From contig JACRPO010000005.1 of the NCBI GenBank assembly GCA_016223165.1, positions 744,001 through 808,000 on the forward strand: 64,000 nucleotides of DNA, read 5' to 3'. The stretch is from Burkholderiales bacterium. Lineage in GTDB: Bacteria; Pseudomonadota; Gammaproteobacteria; Burkholderiales; Burkholderiaceae_C. Below, one piece after another: positions 53,900-62,612 of the stretch (position 1 is its first letter; every line of letters starts with the position of its first letter). Both the position numbers and the translations under genes were made by a program. The notes beneath the pieces are model-generated. The model was not told the origin of the DNA and did no database searches. It was given only the letters and a program-made list of their open reading frames with translations.

Positions 53900-55456
53900 G
53901 TGGGCGAAGCCGCCGTGACCGAACCAGCGCAGGAGCGCGCAGGGCCGTTCGACCGCCCCTACGAGCGCCTCGCCCGGCTGCCGCGCGGCGTGTGGCTGCC
54001 GACGCTGGTCACTGCCGCCGGCACGCGCGAGCAGCGCCTGGCGCAGGTCGCGGCCTGGCTCGGCGCCCTCGTCGCCGGTGCCCTGCCAGACCCGTCGCTG
54101 GACTTCGGCGAGCCCGATGCCACGGCACCCCTGCGCGCCGTCGTCGGCGAGCTCGGCCTGCCGGCGCTGGCGCGCGGCGTGCCCTCGCTCGCCGAACAGG
54201 TGCTGCGCACGCTGCTGTGGCACCTCGACCGCGTCAACGACCTGCAGCCGCGCCTGAGCCGCGACCGCGCCATCGCGCAAATCGGCACCGAGTTCCGCGA
54301 GGCCTGGCGCATTCACACCGCCGGCCTCGACGAGGAGCTCGCGCTGCTGCGTGAGCTGGCCGATGGCGCGCATCTGCAATGGGACCGCATGGCCGGCCAA
54401 TTGCGCAGCCGCGAGTGGCAGACCGCCCGCCGCGCCGCCGAGCGCCTGCAGCGGCTACCGGCGCTGGCCGAGCTCTTGCAGCGCGTCGGCCGCAGCGAGC
54501 CGCGGCCGGGCATCGCGCCGCGCCACGCACCGCGCGCCGGCGGCACACCGCAGCGCGTGCCGCTCAAACCGGTGGAGACGCGCATCGCCGGCGCGCCCGG
54601 CGAGCTCACCGGCATCCGCTTCGCCGCCAGCCTCGAGCGCATGCTGGCGGCCGAGGCGACGCTGCTGTGCCACCCGATCGGCCGCCGCCTCTGGCGCGCC
54701 CGCCATGCCGAAGGGCGGCTGCTGGCCCACGACACCGAGGCCCGCCTCGTCGACTGGCGCCCCGACCCCACGGCGGCGCAGGGCGCGCGCGCGGACGTTG
54801 CCCCGCCCGAGCCGCTCGCGCGCGGGCCGATGGTGCTGTGCCTCGACACCTCGGGCTCGATGCGCGGCGCGCCGGAGAACATCGCCAAGGCGGTGGCCAT
54901 CGCGGCGCTGCGCGCGGCGCGTGCGGCCGGGCGCGGCTGCCGCCTCGTCGCCTTCGGCGGCCCCGGCGAGCTGCTCGAGCGCGACCTCGCCGGCCCCGGC
55001 GGCCTCGAGGCGCTGCTCGAGCTGATGGGCCAGGCCTTCGACGGCGGCACCGACATCCAGACGCCGATCGAGCGCGCGCTCGACCTCGTGCGCGAAGCCC
55101 CCTGGGCCAGCGCCGACCTCGTCGTCGTCAGCGACGGCGAGTTCGGCTGCGTGCCGGCGACGCTGGCCCGCCTGGACGAGGCGCGCAGCGCGCTCGGCCT
55201 GGCCGTGCACGGCGTGCTCGTCGGCGACCGCGAGACGATGGGCATGATGGAGATCTGCGACGAGATCCACTGGGTGCGCGACTGGCGCCGCCACCTCGAC
55301 GAGGGCGATGCCGCCGGCGCGCGCGTCGAGACGCGGCTCGCCGTGCCGGTGCACAGCAAGAGCCTGACGGCGATGTACTTTCCGAACGCGCTGTCGCCGC
55401 GCGCCGCGCGCCACCATGGCGGCGGCAGCAACACCCACAAGGGAGATCCTGGATGA
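53900..55456 (+). CDS. VWA domain protein (ViaA/MoxR-partner type)
   Basis: Soluble protein of 518 residues. The C-terminal VWA domain (about 308-480) has a complete MIDAS: DTSGS at 316-320, T384 in GGTDIQTP and D412 in VVSDGEFG. The N-terminal half is helical (EQVLRTLLWHLDRVNDLQ, then LGLPALARGVPSLAEQ). It is the natural partner of the MoxR ATPase encoded upstream. The start is GTG 53900 or GTG 53915. It overlaps the DUF364 gene by four bases. In methylotrophs, VWA proteins MxaC and MxaL with MxaR help calcium enter methanol dehydrogenase; by analogy this pair may serve the local quinoprotein. Confidence 0.88.
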   Translation: MGEAAVTEPAQERAGPFDRPYERLARLPRGVWLPTLVTAAGTREQRLAQVAAWLGALVAGALPDPSLDFGEPDATAPLRAVVGELGLPALARGVPSLAEQVLRTLLWHLDRVNDLQPRLSRDRAIAQIGTEFREAWRIHTAGLDEELALLRELADGAHLQWDRMAGQLRSREWQTARRAAERLQRLPALAELLQRVGRSEPRPGIAPRHAPRAGGTPQRVPLKPVETRIAGAPGELTGIRFAASLERMLAAEATLLCHPIGRRLWRARHAEGRLLAHDTEARLVDWRPDPTAAQGARADVAPPEPLARGPMVLCLDTSGSMRGAPENIAKAVAIAALRAARAAGRGCRLVAFGGPGELLERDLAGPGGLEALLELMGQAFDGGTDIQTPIERALDLVREAPWASADLVVVSDGEFGCVPATLARLDEARSALGLAVHGVLVGDRETMGMMEICDEIHWVRDWRRHLDEGDAAGARVETRLAVPVHSKSLTAMYFPNALSPRAARHHGGGSNTHKGDPG

Positions 55457-56286
55457 GCACCGTCGGCGGCGAGATCCTCGCCATCCTGCACGAGCTGGCG
55501 CCCGCGCTCGGCCAGCCGCGCGTGCGCGCGCTGCACGTACCGCCGCCGCCGGCCGACGGCTCGCGGCGCGGCGAGTTCGCGGCGCTCGAGCTCGACGACG
55601 GCTCGGTCGGCCTCGCCTACGTGCTGCTCGGCGACACGCTGGCCCGTCTGCGCTCGGGCGAGGCGCCGGCCCTGGCCGGCCTCACGGCGCTGGACGTGGC
55701 CGGTGCCATGGCCGGGCCGGCCGGCGTGCCGCGCACACTCGCCTGGGCGGCGGCGCAGGCGCTGGCCGCCAGCCTGACGCGGCGCGCAGGCTGGGCGCCG
55801 CCGGCCGCGGGCGATTCGCTGGGCGACCTCGCGCCCGGCCCGGGCGACCACATCGGCCTCGTCGGCCTCTTCGGCCCGCTGATGGCGCGCCTGATCGCCA
55901 GCGGCGCACGCATCACGGTCGTCGAACTGCGCCCCGAGCTCGCCGGCCGGCACGAAGGCTACGAAGTCACCCTCGACACCGCGGCGCTGCGCCGCTGCAA
56001 CAAGGTGCTCGCCACCGGCGCGCTGCTCATCAACGACACGCTCGATGCGGTGCTCGCGCACACGCGCAACGCCGAGCGCGTGGCGCTGCTCGGGCCCAGT
56101 GTCGGCGGCCTGCCCGACGCGCTCTTCGGGCGCGGCGTGCACGTGCTCGGCGGCACCTGGGTCGAGGACCCCGGCACGTTCGTGCAGGCGCTCGCCGCGG
56201 GCCAGGAGCGCGGCGGCGCGGCGCGCAAGTTCACGCTCGCGCGCGAGCAGTGGCCGGGCTGGCGGGCGCTGCTGGCGCGTGTGTAG
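55453..56286 (+). CDS. DUF364 (putative heavy-metal chelation) family protein
   Basis: Protein of 277 residues. The N-terminal half resembles DUF4213 (GLAYVLLGDTLARLRSG and DVAGAMAGPAGVPRTLAWAAAQAL). The C-terminal half is a Rossmann-like DUF364 domain (GDHIGLVGLFGPLMARLIASG, VLATGALLINDTLDAVLAHT, VALLGPSVGGLPDALFGRGV). Members have been linked to metal binding, but no reaction is established. It overlaps the VWA gene (ATGA), giving a MoxR-VWA-DUF364 operon. Confidence 0.82.
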   Translation: MSTVGGEILAILHELAPALGQPRVRALHVPPPPADGSRRGEFAALELDDGSVGLAYVLLGDTLARLRSGEAPALAGLTALDVAGAMAGPAGVPRTLAWAAAQALAASLTRRAGWAPPAAGDSLGDLAPGPGDHIGLVGLFGPLMARLIASGARITVVELRPELAGRHEGYEVTLDTAALRRCNKVLATGALLINDTLDAVLAHTRNAERVALLGPSVGGLPDALFGRGVHVLGGTWVEDPGTFVQALAAGQERGGAARKFTLAREQWPGWRALLARV

Positions 56287-56317
56287 CACGCGCGCGCCGC
56301 GCCGGCCAAGCCGCCCG

Positions 56318-56716
56318 TCATCGGCGCCGCGGTGCCCAATGCCGCCAGCGCTTGGGGGCGTGCGACGACAGCGACGACAGCACGAGCAGCACCCAGAACA
56401 CGGCGAGCGCGTGATCGGCCGCCGGGCGCGACCAGGCCACCCAGGCGACGAGCGCGAGCTTGACCAGCACCACGGCGCCGGCCACCTCTGTGAGCGCGAT
56501 GCGCCTTGCGCGCAGGTCCTGCGCAAGCAGCACGATGCCGGTGGCGAACACGGCGAGACCGGGTCCGGCAGCGCCGAGCGGCGCGCCCAGCAGCGCCGCG
56601 CCCAGCGCCACGACCGCGGCGAGGTGAACCGTGCGCAGCGCCAGCGCCCACCAGCGCTCGACCTCGCCGCCACGGCGCCCCTTACCCTTCGTGGGCTCGA
56701 CATCCGGATTCGTCAT
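56318..56716 (-). CDS. Small integral membrane protein, hypothetical
   Basis: Protein of 132 residues with about four hydrophobic helices (AVVALGAALLGAPLGAAG, GLAVFATGIVLLAQDL, ALTEVAGAVVLVKLALVAW, AVFWVLLVLSS) between basic ends. No family is recognised. It is convergent with the DUF364 gene and divergent from the Crp-type regulator across 254 bases in which I see no clear regulatory site. Confidence 0.7.
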   Translation of the reverse strand: MTNPDVEPTKGKGRRGGEVERWWALALRTVHLAAVVALGAALLGAPLGAAGPGLAVFATGIVLLAQDLRARRIALTEVAGAVVLVKLALVAWVAWSRPAADHALAVFWVLLVLSSLSSHAPKRWRHWAPRRR

Positions 56717-56970
56717 CGGCGGCGGGTTCTGCGGGGTCTGCGGGGTCGTGCTGGGGGACGTGCTGGGGTTGCTGCCGCGGCTCTCGCGGCAGGCCGCGCT
56801 GCTTGTCATCAAGTCGGGGGACGACGCAGCGCATCCGGGCGGCGCGCGCTCGCCTCGTGGGATGGATTGTCCCGCACGCCGGTGCCAGACTCGCGCCCCG
56901 CTGCGAGAGCCGTGTCGCCTGCCCCGCCGGCGAAGGCGAACACGACGGCCCGGCTGCAGGCGCACAGACC

Positions 56971-57720
56971 ATGGTTTCCGCCGAACTCGACCGCCCCGCC
57001 CTCACCGGGCTGCGTGCCGTCGCCTTGCTGGAGGGGCTCGGCGACGACGTGCTCGCCGAGGTGGCGCAGGCCTGCCGTTTTCACCTCGTGCGAGCTCGCC
57101 AGACGGTGATGTCGCGCGCCGATGTCGAGCACGACTGCTGCTTCGTACTTTCCGGCCGCCTGCGCGTGGTGGCGCTCTCCCCCGGCGGGCGCGAGGTGAG
57201 CTTTCGCGACGCCGTCGCCGGCGAGACGATCGGCGAGATGGCCGCCCTCGACGGCCGGCCGCGTTCGGCGACCGTGGTCGCGCTGCAGGAGTCGGTGCTG
57301 GCGCGCATGCGCGCCGCCGACCTCAAGCTGCTGCTGCGCCGGCACTGGCCCATCTGCGAACGCATGCTGCAGCACCTGGCGCGCACGGCGCGCACGCTCA
57401 CCGAGCGGGTCTACGAGCTCTCGACGCTGAACGTGCAGCAGCGCCTGTGCGCCGAGCTGCTGCGCCTGGCGACGAGCGGCGAGGCGGCGGCCAACGGGCG
57501 CGTCGTGCTGCACCCCACCCCGAGCCACAACGATCTCGCCACGCGCATCAGCAGCGGTCGCGAGCAGGTGGCGCGCGAGATGGCCGAACTCGCCCGCCAA
57601 GGCGTGATCCACCGCGAGCGCGAGCACGACCCCGAGCGTCATCGCGAACGCGAGGTCGTCGTCATCGAAGACCTGCGACGCCTGGCCGAGCGCATCGAGG
57701 GCGCATCGGCCGGCCCCTGA
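56971..57720 (+). CDS. Crp/Fnr family transcriptional regulator
   Basis: Regulator of 249 residues. The N-terminal cyclic-nucleotide-binding-type domain has VLSGRLRVVALSPGGREVSF and ETIGEMAALDGRPRSATVVAL, the phosphate-binding-cassette region. The C-terminal HTH_Crp is PSHNDLATRISSGREQVARE. The recognition helix has R-E-Q-V-A-R rather than the ESVSR of classical FNR, and no N-terminal iron-sulfur cysteines are seen, so it is not an FNR oxygen sensor. A strong hairpin (57743-57772) follows the stop. Confidence 0.92.
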   Translation: MVSAELDRPALTGLRAVALLEGLGDDVLAEVAQACRFHLVRARQTVMSRADVEHDCCFVLSGRLRVVALSPGGREVSFRDAVAGETIGEMAALDGRPRSATVVALQESVLARMRAADLKLLLRRHWPICERMLQHLARTARTLTERVYELSTLNVQQRLCAELLRLATSGEAAANGRVVLHPTPSHNDLATRISSGREQVAREMAELARQGVIHREREHDPERHREREVVVIEDLRRLAERIEGASAGP

Positions 57721-57742
57721 CGTCGCCCGCCGCGCCATCGAC

Positions 57743-57772
57743 GACGCCCTGTGCGCTGGCGCACAGGGCGTC
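57743..57772. terminator. Perfect 14-bp hairpin after the Crp-type regulator gene
   Basis: GACGCCCTGTGCGC and GCGCACAGGGCGTC pair perfectly around TG, 22 bases after the stop at 57720. Downstream bases are C/T-rich but no run of T follows, so it may stop transcription inefficiently or be an operator for the SARP-type gene at 57846. Confidence 0.55.
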
Positions 57773-57845
57773 CTCCCTCCTTCTGCCTAGACTGCGCCGG
57801 CCCGATGCGAAGCCGCGCAACGACTTCGGGTTCCAGGGGGAAACG

Positions 57846-58748
57846 ATGCAAGGCATGTTCACGATGGCAACGCACGCCGCCGCCGATGCGGCGCCGATCC
57901 AGGTCAGCGTCTGGCGCCAGCCCCAGCCGCTGGTCGGCCGGGCAGGCACGGAACTGCCGGCAGCCGCGCCGGCACTGCGCCACGCGGCGCCGCTGGCACC
58001 CGAGCTGACCGTCAGGATGCTCGACGGCTTTCGCGTCTGGCAAGGCACCGAACAGATTGCCGCGCTGCCGCGCGGCCGCGTGCGTGCGCTGCTCAAGCTG
58101 CTGCTGCTGCAGCGCCGCCGCCCGATCTCGCGGGCACGCCTGGCGGCGCTCTTCTGGCCCGAAGCGGATGCCGACGCCGCGCGCAACAACCTGCACGTCG
58201 CGTTGCACCGGCTGCGTCGGGCACTCGGCAAGGCCGCGCGGCTGCACCTGGGCGACGAGGGCTACCAGTTGCTCGCGCCGGGCGAAGCCTGGCTCGACAC
58301 CGAGCAGTTCGTGCGGCATGCCGACGCCGGGCTGCGCGAGGAGCGTCTCGGCCACGCGGCCGAGGCCGTCGCCCAGTACGACGCGGCGCTGGCGCTGTAC
58401 CAGCGCGATCTGCTCGAGGAGGGCGAGCGGGAGTCTTCGCTCGTCGCCGATGCGCAGGCGCTGCGCGACCGGCTGAACCAGGTGCTCGAGCATCTTGCCG
58501 CGCTGCGCGAGCAGCGTGCGGAGTGGCACGCCTGCCTGCAGCACGCCCACCGCCAGCTCGAGATCGACGCCTGCAGCGAGCCGGTGCACCGGCGCATGAT
58601 GCGCTGCTATGCGCAGCTGGGGCAGATGCAGCTGGCCGAGCGGCAGTACCGCCAGTGCGTGCAGTCGCTGCGCGAGCAGTTCGGCATCGGCCCGAGCGCC
58701 GAGACCACGGCGCTGTACCGCCGCATCGCCTGCCGGCTCGCAGCCTGA
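57846..58748 (+). CDS. SARP-type transcriptional activator (BTAD domain)
   Basis: Regulator of 300 residues with an OmpR-like winged helix (about 55-150: LTVRMLDGFRVWQGTEQIAA, RRRPISRARLAALFWPEADA, NNLHVALHRLRRALG) and a C-terminal bacterial transcriptional activation domain (GHAAEAVAQYDAALALYQRD, HRRMMRCYAQLGQMQLAERQ, FGIGPSAETTALYRRI). SARPs are best known from actinobacterial antibiotic clusters, but simple forms occur in proteobacteria. No receiver or ATPase domain is present. The two small genes on the opposite strand that follow (58772 and 59159) may be targets. Confidence 0.9.
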   Translation: MQGMFTMATHAAADAAPIQVSVWRQPQPLVGRAGTELPAAAPALRHAAPLAPELTVRMLDGFRVWQGTEQIAALPRGRVRALLKLLLLQRRRPISRARLAALFWPEADADAARNNLHVALHRLRRALGKAARLHLGDEGYQLLAPGEAWLDTEQFVRHADAGLREERLGHAAEAVAQYDAALALYQRDLLEEGERESSLVADAQALRDRLNQVLEHLAALREQRAEWHACLQHAHRQLEIDACSEPVHRRMMRCYAQLGQMQLAERQYRQCVQSLREQFGIGPSAETTALYRRIACRLAA

Positions 58749-58771
58749 GAGCCTCAGCAGCAGCGCGCCGC

Positions 58772-58996
58772 TCAGTGCAGCATGGGCGGCGGCGGGGCCA
58801 GGTCGGGCTCGAGCTCGAGTGCCAGCGCCGTGAGGCTGCCGCCCTGGTGAACCGCTTCCGGGTCGCCGCGGCTCAGGATCCGCAGGCCGTCCGGGCCGTC
58901 CTCGACGCAGCGCTCGCAGGCGGTGCAGGTGTAGCGCATGGTCTGCCGCTCTTCGTCCAGCACGGCACGCATGACATGAAGCTCGCGGTGGCCCAT
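58772..58996 (-). CDS. Small cysteine-containing hypothetical protein
   Basis: Protein of 74 residues with YTCTACERCVEDGPDG, three closely spaced cysteines that could bind zinc. The start at ATG 58996 has GGAG eight bases upstream. Composition is acidic and soluble. No family is recognised. It is convergent with the SARP-type gene and lies downstream of another small gene on the same strand. Confidence 0.65.
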   Translation of the reverse strand: MGHRELHVMRAVLDEERQTMRYTCTACERCVEDGPDGLRILSRGDPEAVHQGGSLTALALELEPDLAPPPPMLH

Positions 58997-59158
58997 CGTG
59001 AAGCTCCTGCTCGAATGCGAGAGTGTCGCGCCATCGCCGGCGCGTCCGGGCGAAGACGCCGAAGACACTGAAGGCGGCAGGATCGTGCCGGTGGCGGGAG
59101 CCGGACCGCTGCCGGGCAGGCAGGGGTCCGGCCGTACCAGCCGTGGATGCGCTGCCGG

Positions 59159-59605
59159 TCAGGGCGCGCGGAACATGACGTGGCGCGTGTACTCGCCGAA
59201 GCCGGAGATGCGCGTGGCGACGCCGTTCATCAGCTGCAGCACGCAGGCGATCTTGTACAGGCCCGAGACCGGCTGGCCGCTGGCGTCGTTCTGGCCTTCG
59301 CCGAGCAGCGTGCCGCCGGCCACGTTCATCGCGTGGCTGTAGCTCGTCTGCCCGGGAACGCCGGCAACGAAGTCCGTGCCGCCGATCTGCTTCTCCTGCC
59401 CCGGGCCGACGCTCTCGGCGTAGGAACGCAGCCGGAACTGATGCCCCGCGTTGATGAGGGCCGCGATCGCCGGCGGAACGTCCCACTGCACGTCGATGCG
59501 GCAGGGTTGGCTGGCCACCAGCACGTCGGCCGGCGGTTGCCCCACGTCCACCACGGTGGCGGTCATGTTGCTGGTGAAAGGAAAACCACCCCATTCGATA
59601 CTCAT
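59159..59605 (-). CDS. Hypothetical protein
   Basis: Soluble protein of 148 residues, no signal peptide. It has IDVQWDVPPAIAALINAG and LRSYAESVGPGQEKQIGG and is rich in Gly, Ala and Val with a beta-rich look. No family is recognised. A GGAGGT nine bases upstream of ATG 59605 indicates a translated gene. It is on the same strand as the next small gene (58772) with a 162-base gap. Confidence 0.7.
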   Translation of the reverse strand: MSIEWGGFPFTSNMTATVVDVGQPPADVLVASQPCRIDVQWDVPPAIAALINAGHQFRLRSYAESVGPGQEKQIGGTDFVAGVPGQTSYSHAMNVAGGTLLGEGQNDASGQPVSGLYKIACVLQLMNGVATRISGFGEYTRHVMFRAP

Positions 59606-59725
59606 GATGAAGAACCTCCGTGATCATGATGGTGCGCGACACACGCCTTGGCCCGGACACCGGTGCCGCGGCAGTTGAGGGCAACAGGGAGACCCCTGTG
59701 CTGCGCAGTCTCGCGGGCCCGACTT

Positions 59726-59746
59726 AGCGCGCGCTTGGCGCGCGCT
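59726..59746 (-). terminator. Hairpin downstream of the beta-barrel-like gene
   Basis: AGCGCGCG and CGCGCGCT pair around a 5-base loop, 18 bases after the stop of the gene at 59765-60469. A T-run is absent, so this is a weak terminator call. Confidence 0.35.
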
Positions 59747-59764
59747 TAACGCCGGCGGCCCGGT

Positions 59765-60469
59765 TCACAGGTCGCAGGCGCTGAGGTTGATGACCCAGGC
59801 GGTGACCGCGCCTTCGCCCTCGGGCCGGCGGCGCAGCGCCGAGAGGTCGAGCGCGAAGCGCTCGCGCTTGATCCACCAGCGCACGCCGGCATGAGCCAGG
59901 CGCTCGTCGCCGCCGCGGGCGAGCTCTGCGAAGGCCAGCCAACGCCGCGCGAGCGGCGCCTCCAGGCCGGCCGAGGCCAGCGCCTCGCGCCGCGCGCCGC
60001 GCTCGCGCGCGACGCCGGCGTTCAGGTGCAGCAGGCCGCCCGCATCGCTCCACTGCCAGCTGAAGGGCACGGCGACCTGCCGGTGGCCGGCGCGCCAGCC
60101 CGCATCGCCGTCCTTGCCGGCGCCGATGCCGATGCTCACGCCGATGCCCCAACCGTCGCGCGCGATGCTGTTGTAGAGCCACTTGAGCTCGGCCTCGGCC
60201 TCGAGGGCGGCCTCGCTCCCGGGCGAGCGCGGCTTGGCGCGCGCGAGCGTGAATTCGGTCGATAGGCGCGGCTCGAAGGCGTACTCCGCCGCCAGGCCCG
60301 TTTCCGAGGACCGCCGGTCGCGATGCACCCAGGTGGACGTGGACCACACGCGGTCGTCGTCCTCTTCCGCGGCGGCGCTGGTGGTGGCGACGAAAGGGCG
60401 GTCGGCGAGCGCCGCGTCCGCGCCCAAGCCCAACAGCACGGCGCCGGCCACGGCCTGCCATCGCTTCAT
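59765..60469 (-). CDS. Predicted outer-membrane beta-barrel-like protein
   Basis: Protein of 234 residues with a signal peptide (VAGAVLLGLGADAALA, then DRPF). The mature part alternates polar and hydrophobic residues over many short strands (GLAAEYAFEPRLSTEFTLAR, ALEAEAELKWLY, GWGIGVSIGIGAG, HAGVRWWIKRERFALDL), typical of small outer-membrane barrels. GGAGGAG lies eight bases upstream of ATG 60469. It follows the alcohol dehydrogenase gene beyond a strong terminator, so it may have its own promoter. Confidence 0.75.
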   Translation of the reverse strand: MKRWQAVAGAVLLGLGADAALADRPFVATTSAAAEEDDDRVWSTSTWVHRDRRSSETGLAAEYAFEPRLSTEFTLARAKPRSPGSEAALEAEAELKWLYNSIARDGWGIGVSIGIGAGKDGDAGWRAGHRQVAVPFSWQWSDAGGLLHLNAGVARERGARREALASAGLEAPLARRWLAFAELARGGDERLAHAGVRWWIKRERFALDLSALRRRPEGEGAVTAWVINLSACDL

Positions 60470-60491
60470 CTCGGGTCTCCTCCACGAATGC

Positions 60492-60524
60492 AAAAAAAGA
60501 GGGGCCGCCACGAATGGCGGCCCC
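60492..60524 (-). terminator. Rho-independent terminator of the PQQ alcohol dehydrogenase gene
   Basis: Read on the minus strand, GGGGCCGCCA pairs with TGGCGGCCCC around a 4-base loop (10-bp stem), followed directly by TCTTTTTTTG. It lies 39 bases beyond the dehydrogenase stop. This is the clearest terminator in the window. Confidence 0.9.
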
Positions 60525-60562
60525 GATCCCCAAAGAGGAACTTCAGCGTCTTCGCGCGCCGA

Positions 60563-62311
60563 TCACTTCATCAGCTTGAACACCCACACCGAGCCGCCCT
60601 GTTCGAGGAAGGCCACCTTCTTCGCCACGTCGCCGCCCCACAGCGGCACCGCGCCACCCCAGCCGCTGGCCACGGCGACGTACTGCTCGCCGTCCTGCTG
60701 CCAGGTGATCGGGGGCGCGACGATGCCCGAGCCGGTCTGGAACTTCCAGACGATCTTGCCCGTCTTCGCATCGGCGGCCTGCAGGAAGCCTTCGGGCGTG
60801 CCCCAGAACACGAGGTTGCCGCCGGTCGTGAGCACGCCACCCCACAGCGGCGCGTTGTTCGTCGCTTCCCAGACGATCTTGCCGGTCTTCGGGTCGACGG
60901 CGCGCAGCGCGCCGATCGGGCCGTCGCTGAGCGTCTTGATCGTGAAGCCGGCGCCAAGGTAGGCCGCGCCCTTCTTGTAGGTGACGGGCTCGTTCCAGAT
61001 CTCCATGCCCCACTCGTTGCTCGGCACGTAGAACAGCTTCGTGTCGGGCGAGTAGGCCATCGGCATCTGGTTCTTGCCGCCGAGGAAGCTGGGCGCCGAG
61101 AAGACCGACTTGCCCTTGTTGTCGGCGCCGCCGGTTGGGTCGCCGGGCCGGTTCTCGGGCACGTAGTTCGGCCGCCCCGTCTTCAGGTCGATGCCCGTGG
61201 CCCAGGTGATCTTCTTGACGAAGGGGAAGGCGTTGACCAGCTGGCCGGTCTTCGCGTCGTTGACGTAGAAGAAGCCGTTGCGGTCGGCCTTGCCGCCGAG
61301 GATGCGGCCGCCTTCCTCGTAGGTGACGAACTCGTTGACGCCGTCAAAGTCCCAGCCGTCGTTGGGCGTGTTCTGGTAGTGCCAGACGATCTTGCCCGTC
61401 TTCGCGTCGATGGCCACCGTGCTGCACGAATACAGGTTGTCGCCCTTGCGCAGGTGGCTGTTCCACGGCGCCGGGTTGCCGGTGCCGAAGTAGATGAGGC
61501 CGGTCTTGGCGTTGTAGGTGCCGCCCAGCCACGTGGCCGCGCCGCCGGTCTTCCACAGGTCGCCCGGCCAGCTCTTGCCGGTGGTGCCGGAGACCCCGTT
61601 CTCGCTCGCCTTGCCGTCCTTGTCGTAGGTGTAGCCCATGTGGCCTTCGACCGTCGGGCGCATCCACACCAGGCGGCCGGTCTTGGCGTCGCGCGCCTCG
61701 ACGCGGCCGACGACGCCGAACTCGCCGCCGGAGACGCCGGTCATCACCAGGCCGTTGGCGATGATGGGCGCGGCGGTGTTGCTGTAGCCGTCGGCGTAGT
61801 TGTCGATCTTCTCCTTCCACACCACCTCGCCGGTGGCGGCGTTGAGCGCGACGAGCTGCGCATCGAGCGTGCCGAAGATGACGAGGTTGTCGTAGATGGC
61901 GGCGCCGCGGTTGATGACGTCGCAGCAGGGCATGATGCCCTCGGGCAGGCGGTGCTCGTACTTCCAGAGCTTGGCGCCGGTCTTGACGTCGAGCGCGAAG
62001 ATGCGCGAGTACGACGCCGTCACGTACATCTTGCCCTCGTGGATGAGCGGCTGGCTCTGCTGGCCGCGCTGCTTCTCGCCGCCGAAGCTGAAGCTCCACG
62101 CCGGCACCAGCTTGCCGATCGTCGAGGCGTTGATCTGCTTGAGCGGCGAGTAGCGCTGGCCCTGCGTGCCCAGGCCCCAGCTCAGGATGTCGCCCGGCGT
62201 GGCGGCGTCGTTCTCGATCATCTGGTCGGTGACAGGCTTCTGGGCCAGCACCGGTGAGGCCATGGCCGCGACGGCGGCGGCAACGAGCAACGAAGAAAGT
62301 CTGATCTGCAT
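60563..62311 (-). CDS. PQQ-dependent alcohol dehydrogenase, lanthanide-type (ExaF/PedH-like)
   Basis: Periplasmic quinoprotein of 582 residues with a signal peptide ([19 protein letters not shown]). Its eight-bladed propeller shows repeated W-docking motifs such as [13 protein letters not shown] and [16 protein letters not shown]. The vicinal cysteine pair C129-C130 (MPCCD) is the PQQ-interacting disulfide. The catalytic segment WDFDGVNEF places a second aspartate (D323) two residues after the base D321. In lanthanide-dependent XoxF and ExaF/PedH this position is Asp, while calcium enzymes have Ala or Ser. So the enzyme probably uses La/Ce-type ions. Electrons would go to a cytochrome c; the PedF-like gene is at 39134. 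Confidence 0.92.
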   Translation of the reverse strand: MQIRLSSLLVAAAVAAMASPVLAQKPVTDQMIENDAATPGDILSWGLGTQGQRYSPLKQINASTIGKLVPAWSFSFGGEKQRGQQSQPLIHEGKMYVTASYSRIFALDVKTGAKLWKYEHRLPEGIMPCCDVINRGAAIYDNLVIFGTLDAQLVALNAATGEVVWKEKIDNYADGYSNTAAPIIANGLVMTGVSGGEFGVVGRVEARDAKTGRLVWMRPTVEGHMGYTYDKDGKASENGVSGTTGKSWPGDLWKTGGAATWLGGTYNAKTGLIYFGTGNPAPWNSHLRKGDNLYSCSTVAIDAKTGKIVWHYQNTPNDGWDFDGVNEFVTYEEGGRILGGKADRNGFFYVNDAKTGQLVNAFPFVKKITWATGIDLKTGRPNYVPENRPGDPTGGADNKGKSVFSAPSFLGGKNQMPMAYSPDTKLFYVPSNEWGMEIWNEPVTYKKGAAYLGAGFTIKTLSDGPIGALRAVDPKTGKIVWEATNNAPLWGGVLTTGGNLVFWGTPEGFLQAADAKTGKIVWKFQTGSGIVAPPITWQQDGEQYVAVASGWGGAVPLWGGDVAKKVAFLEQGGSVWVFKLMK

Positions 62312-62612
62312 GTGAAGGTCTCCTCCGGGGGATGGCCGCCGGCACCGGCGCGGGCGGGTTCGGGCACTGCCGTTGCAACCGCCATGCCATACCCCTGCCG
62401 GGCCTTGCGCCGGGCCGATCCGCGGCTGCGCGCGAGGGTTAACCCGCCGGCGGTGCTACAGCGTCGAACAGCGGCCGGCACAGCACCGCCAGGCGCCGCC
62501 GGCATCGGTGGCGCATCCCGGTCTCTGCGGCCCGATATGCAACACGGGACATATCGCCAGCAAGAACGGGGCTCACCACAATCCGCCGCCACTCGCTGTC
62601 ACACGCCACCGC
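62312..62612. other. Divergent intergenic region between the alcohol dehydrogenase and tupB
   Basis: This 301-base spacer holds the dehydrogenase leader with GGAGGAG, about eight bases upstream of its start (on the minus strand), and the perfect palindrome GGGTTAACCC at 62436-62445, which could be an operator. No gene or promoter consensus is convincing. Confidence 0.4.

Noticed and set aside
54313..56703. 796-codon minus-strand frame opposite the VWA and DUF364 genes
   Set aside because: Same reason: no domain, Arg/Ser/Ala-rich, opposite well-supported genes. Only its first ~130 codons region overlaps a real small membrane gene in another frame.
56971..57720. FNR itself acting on the two TTGA-N6-TCAA boxes
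   Set aside because: The protein lacks the iron-sulfur cysteines of FNR and has a different recognition helix; the regulator of those boxes is probably elsewhere.
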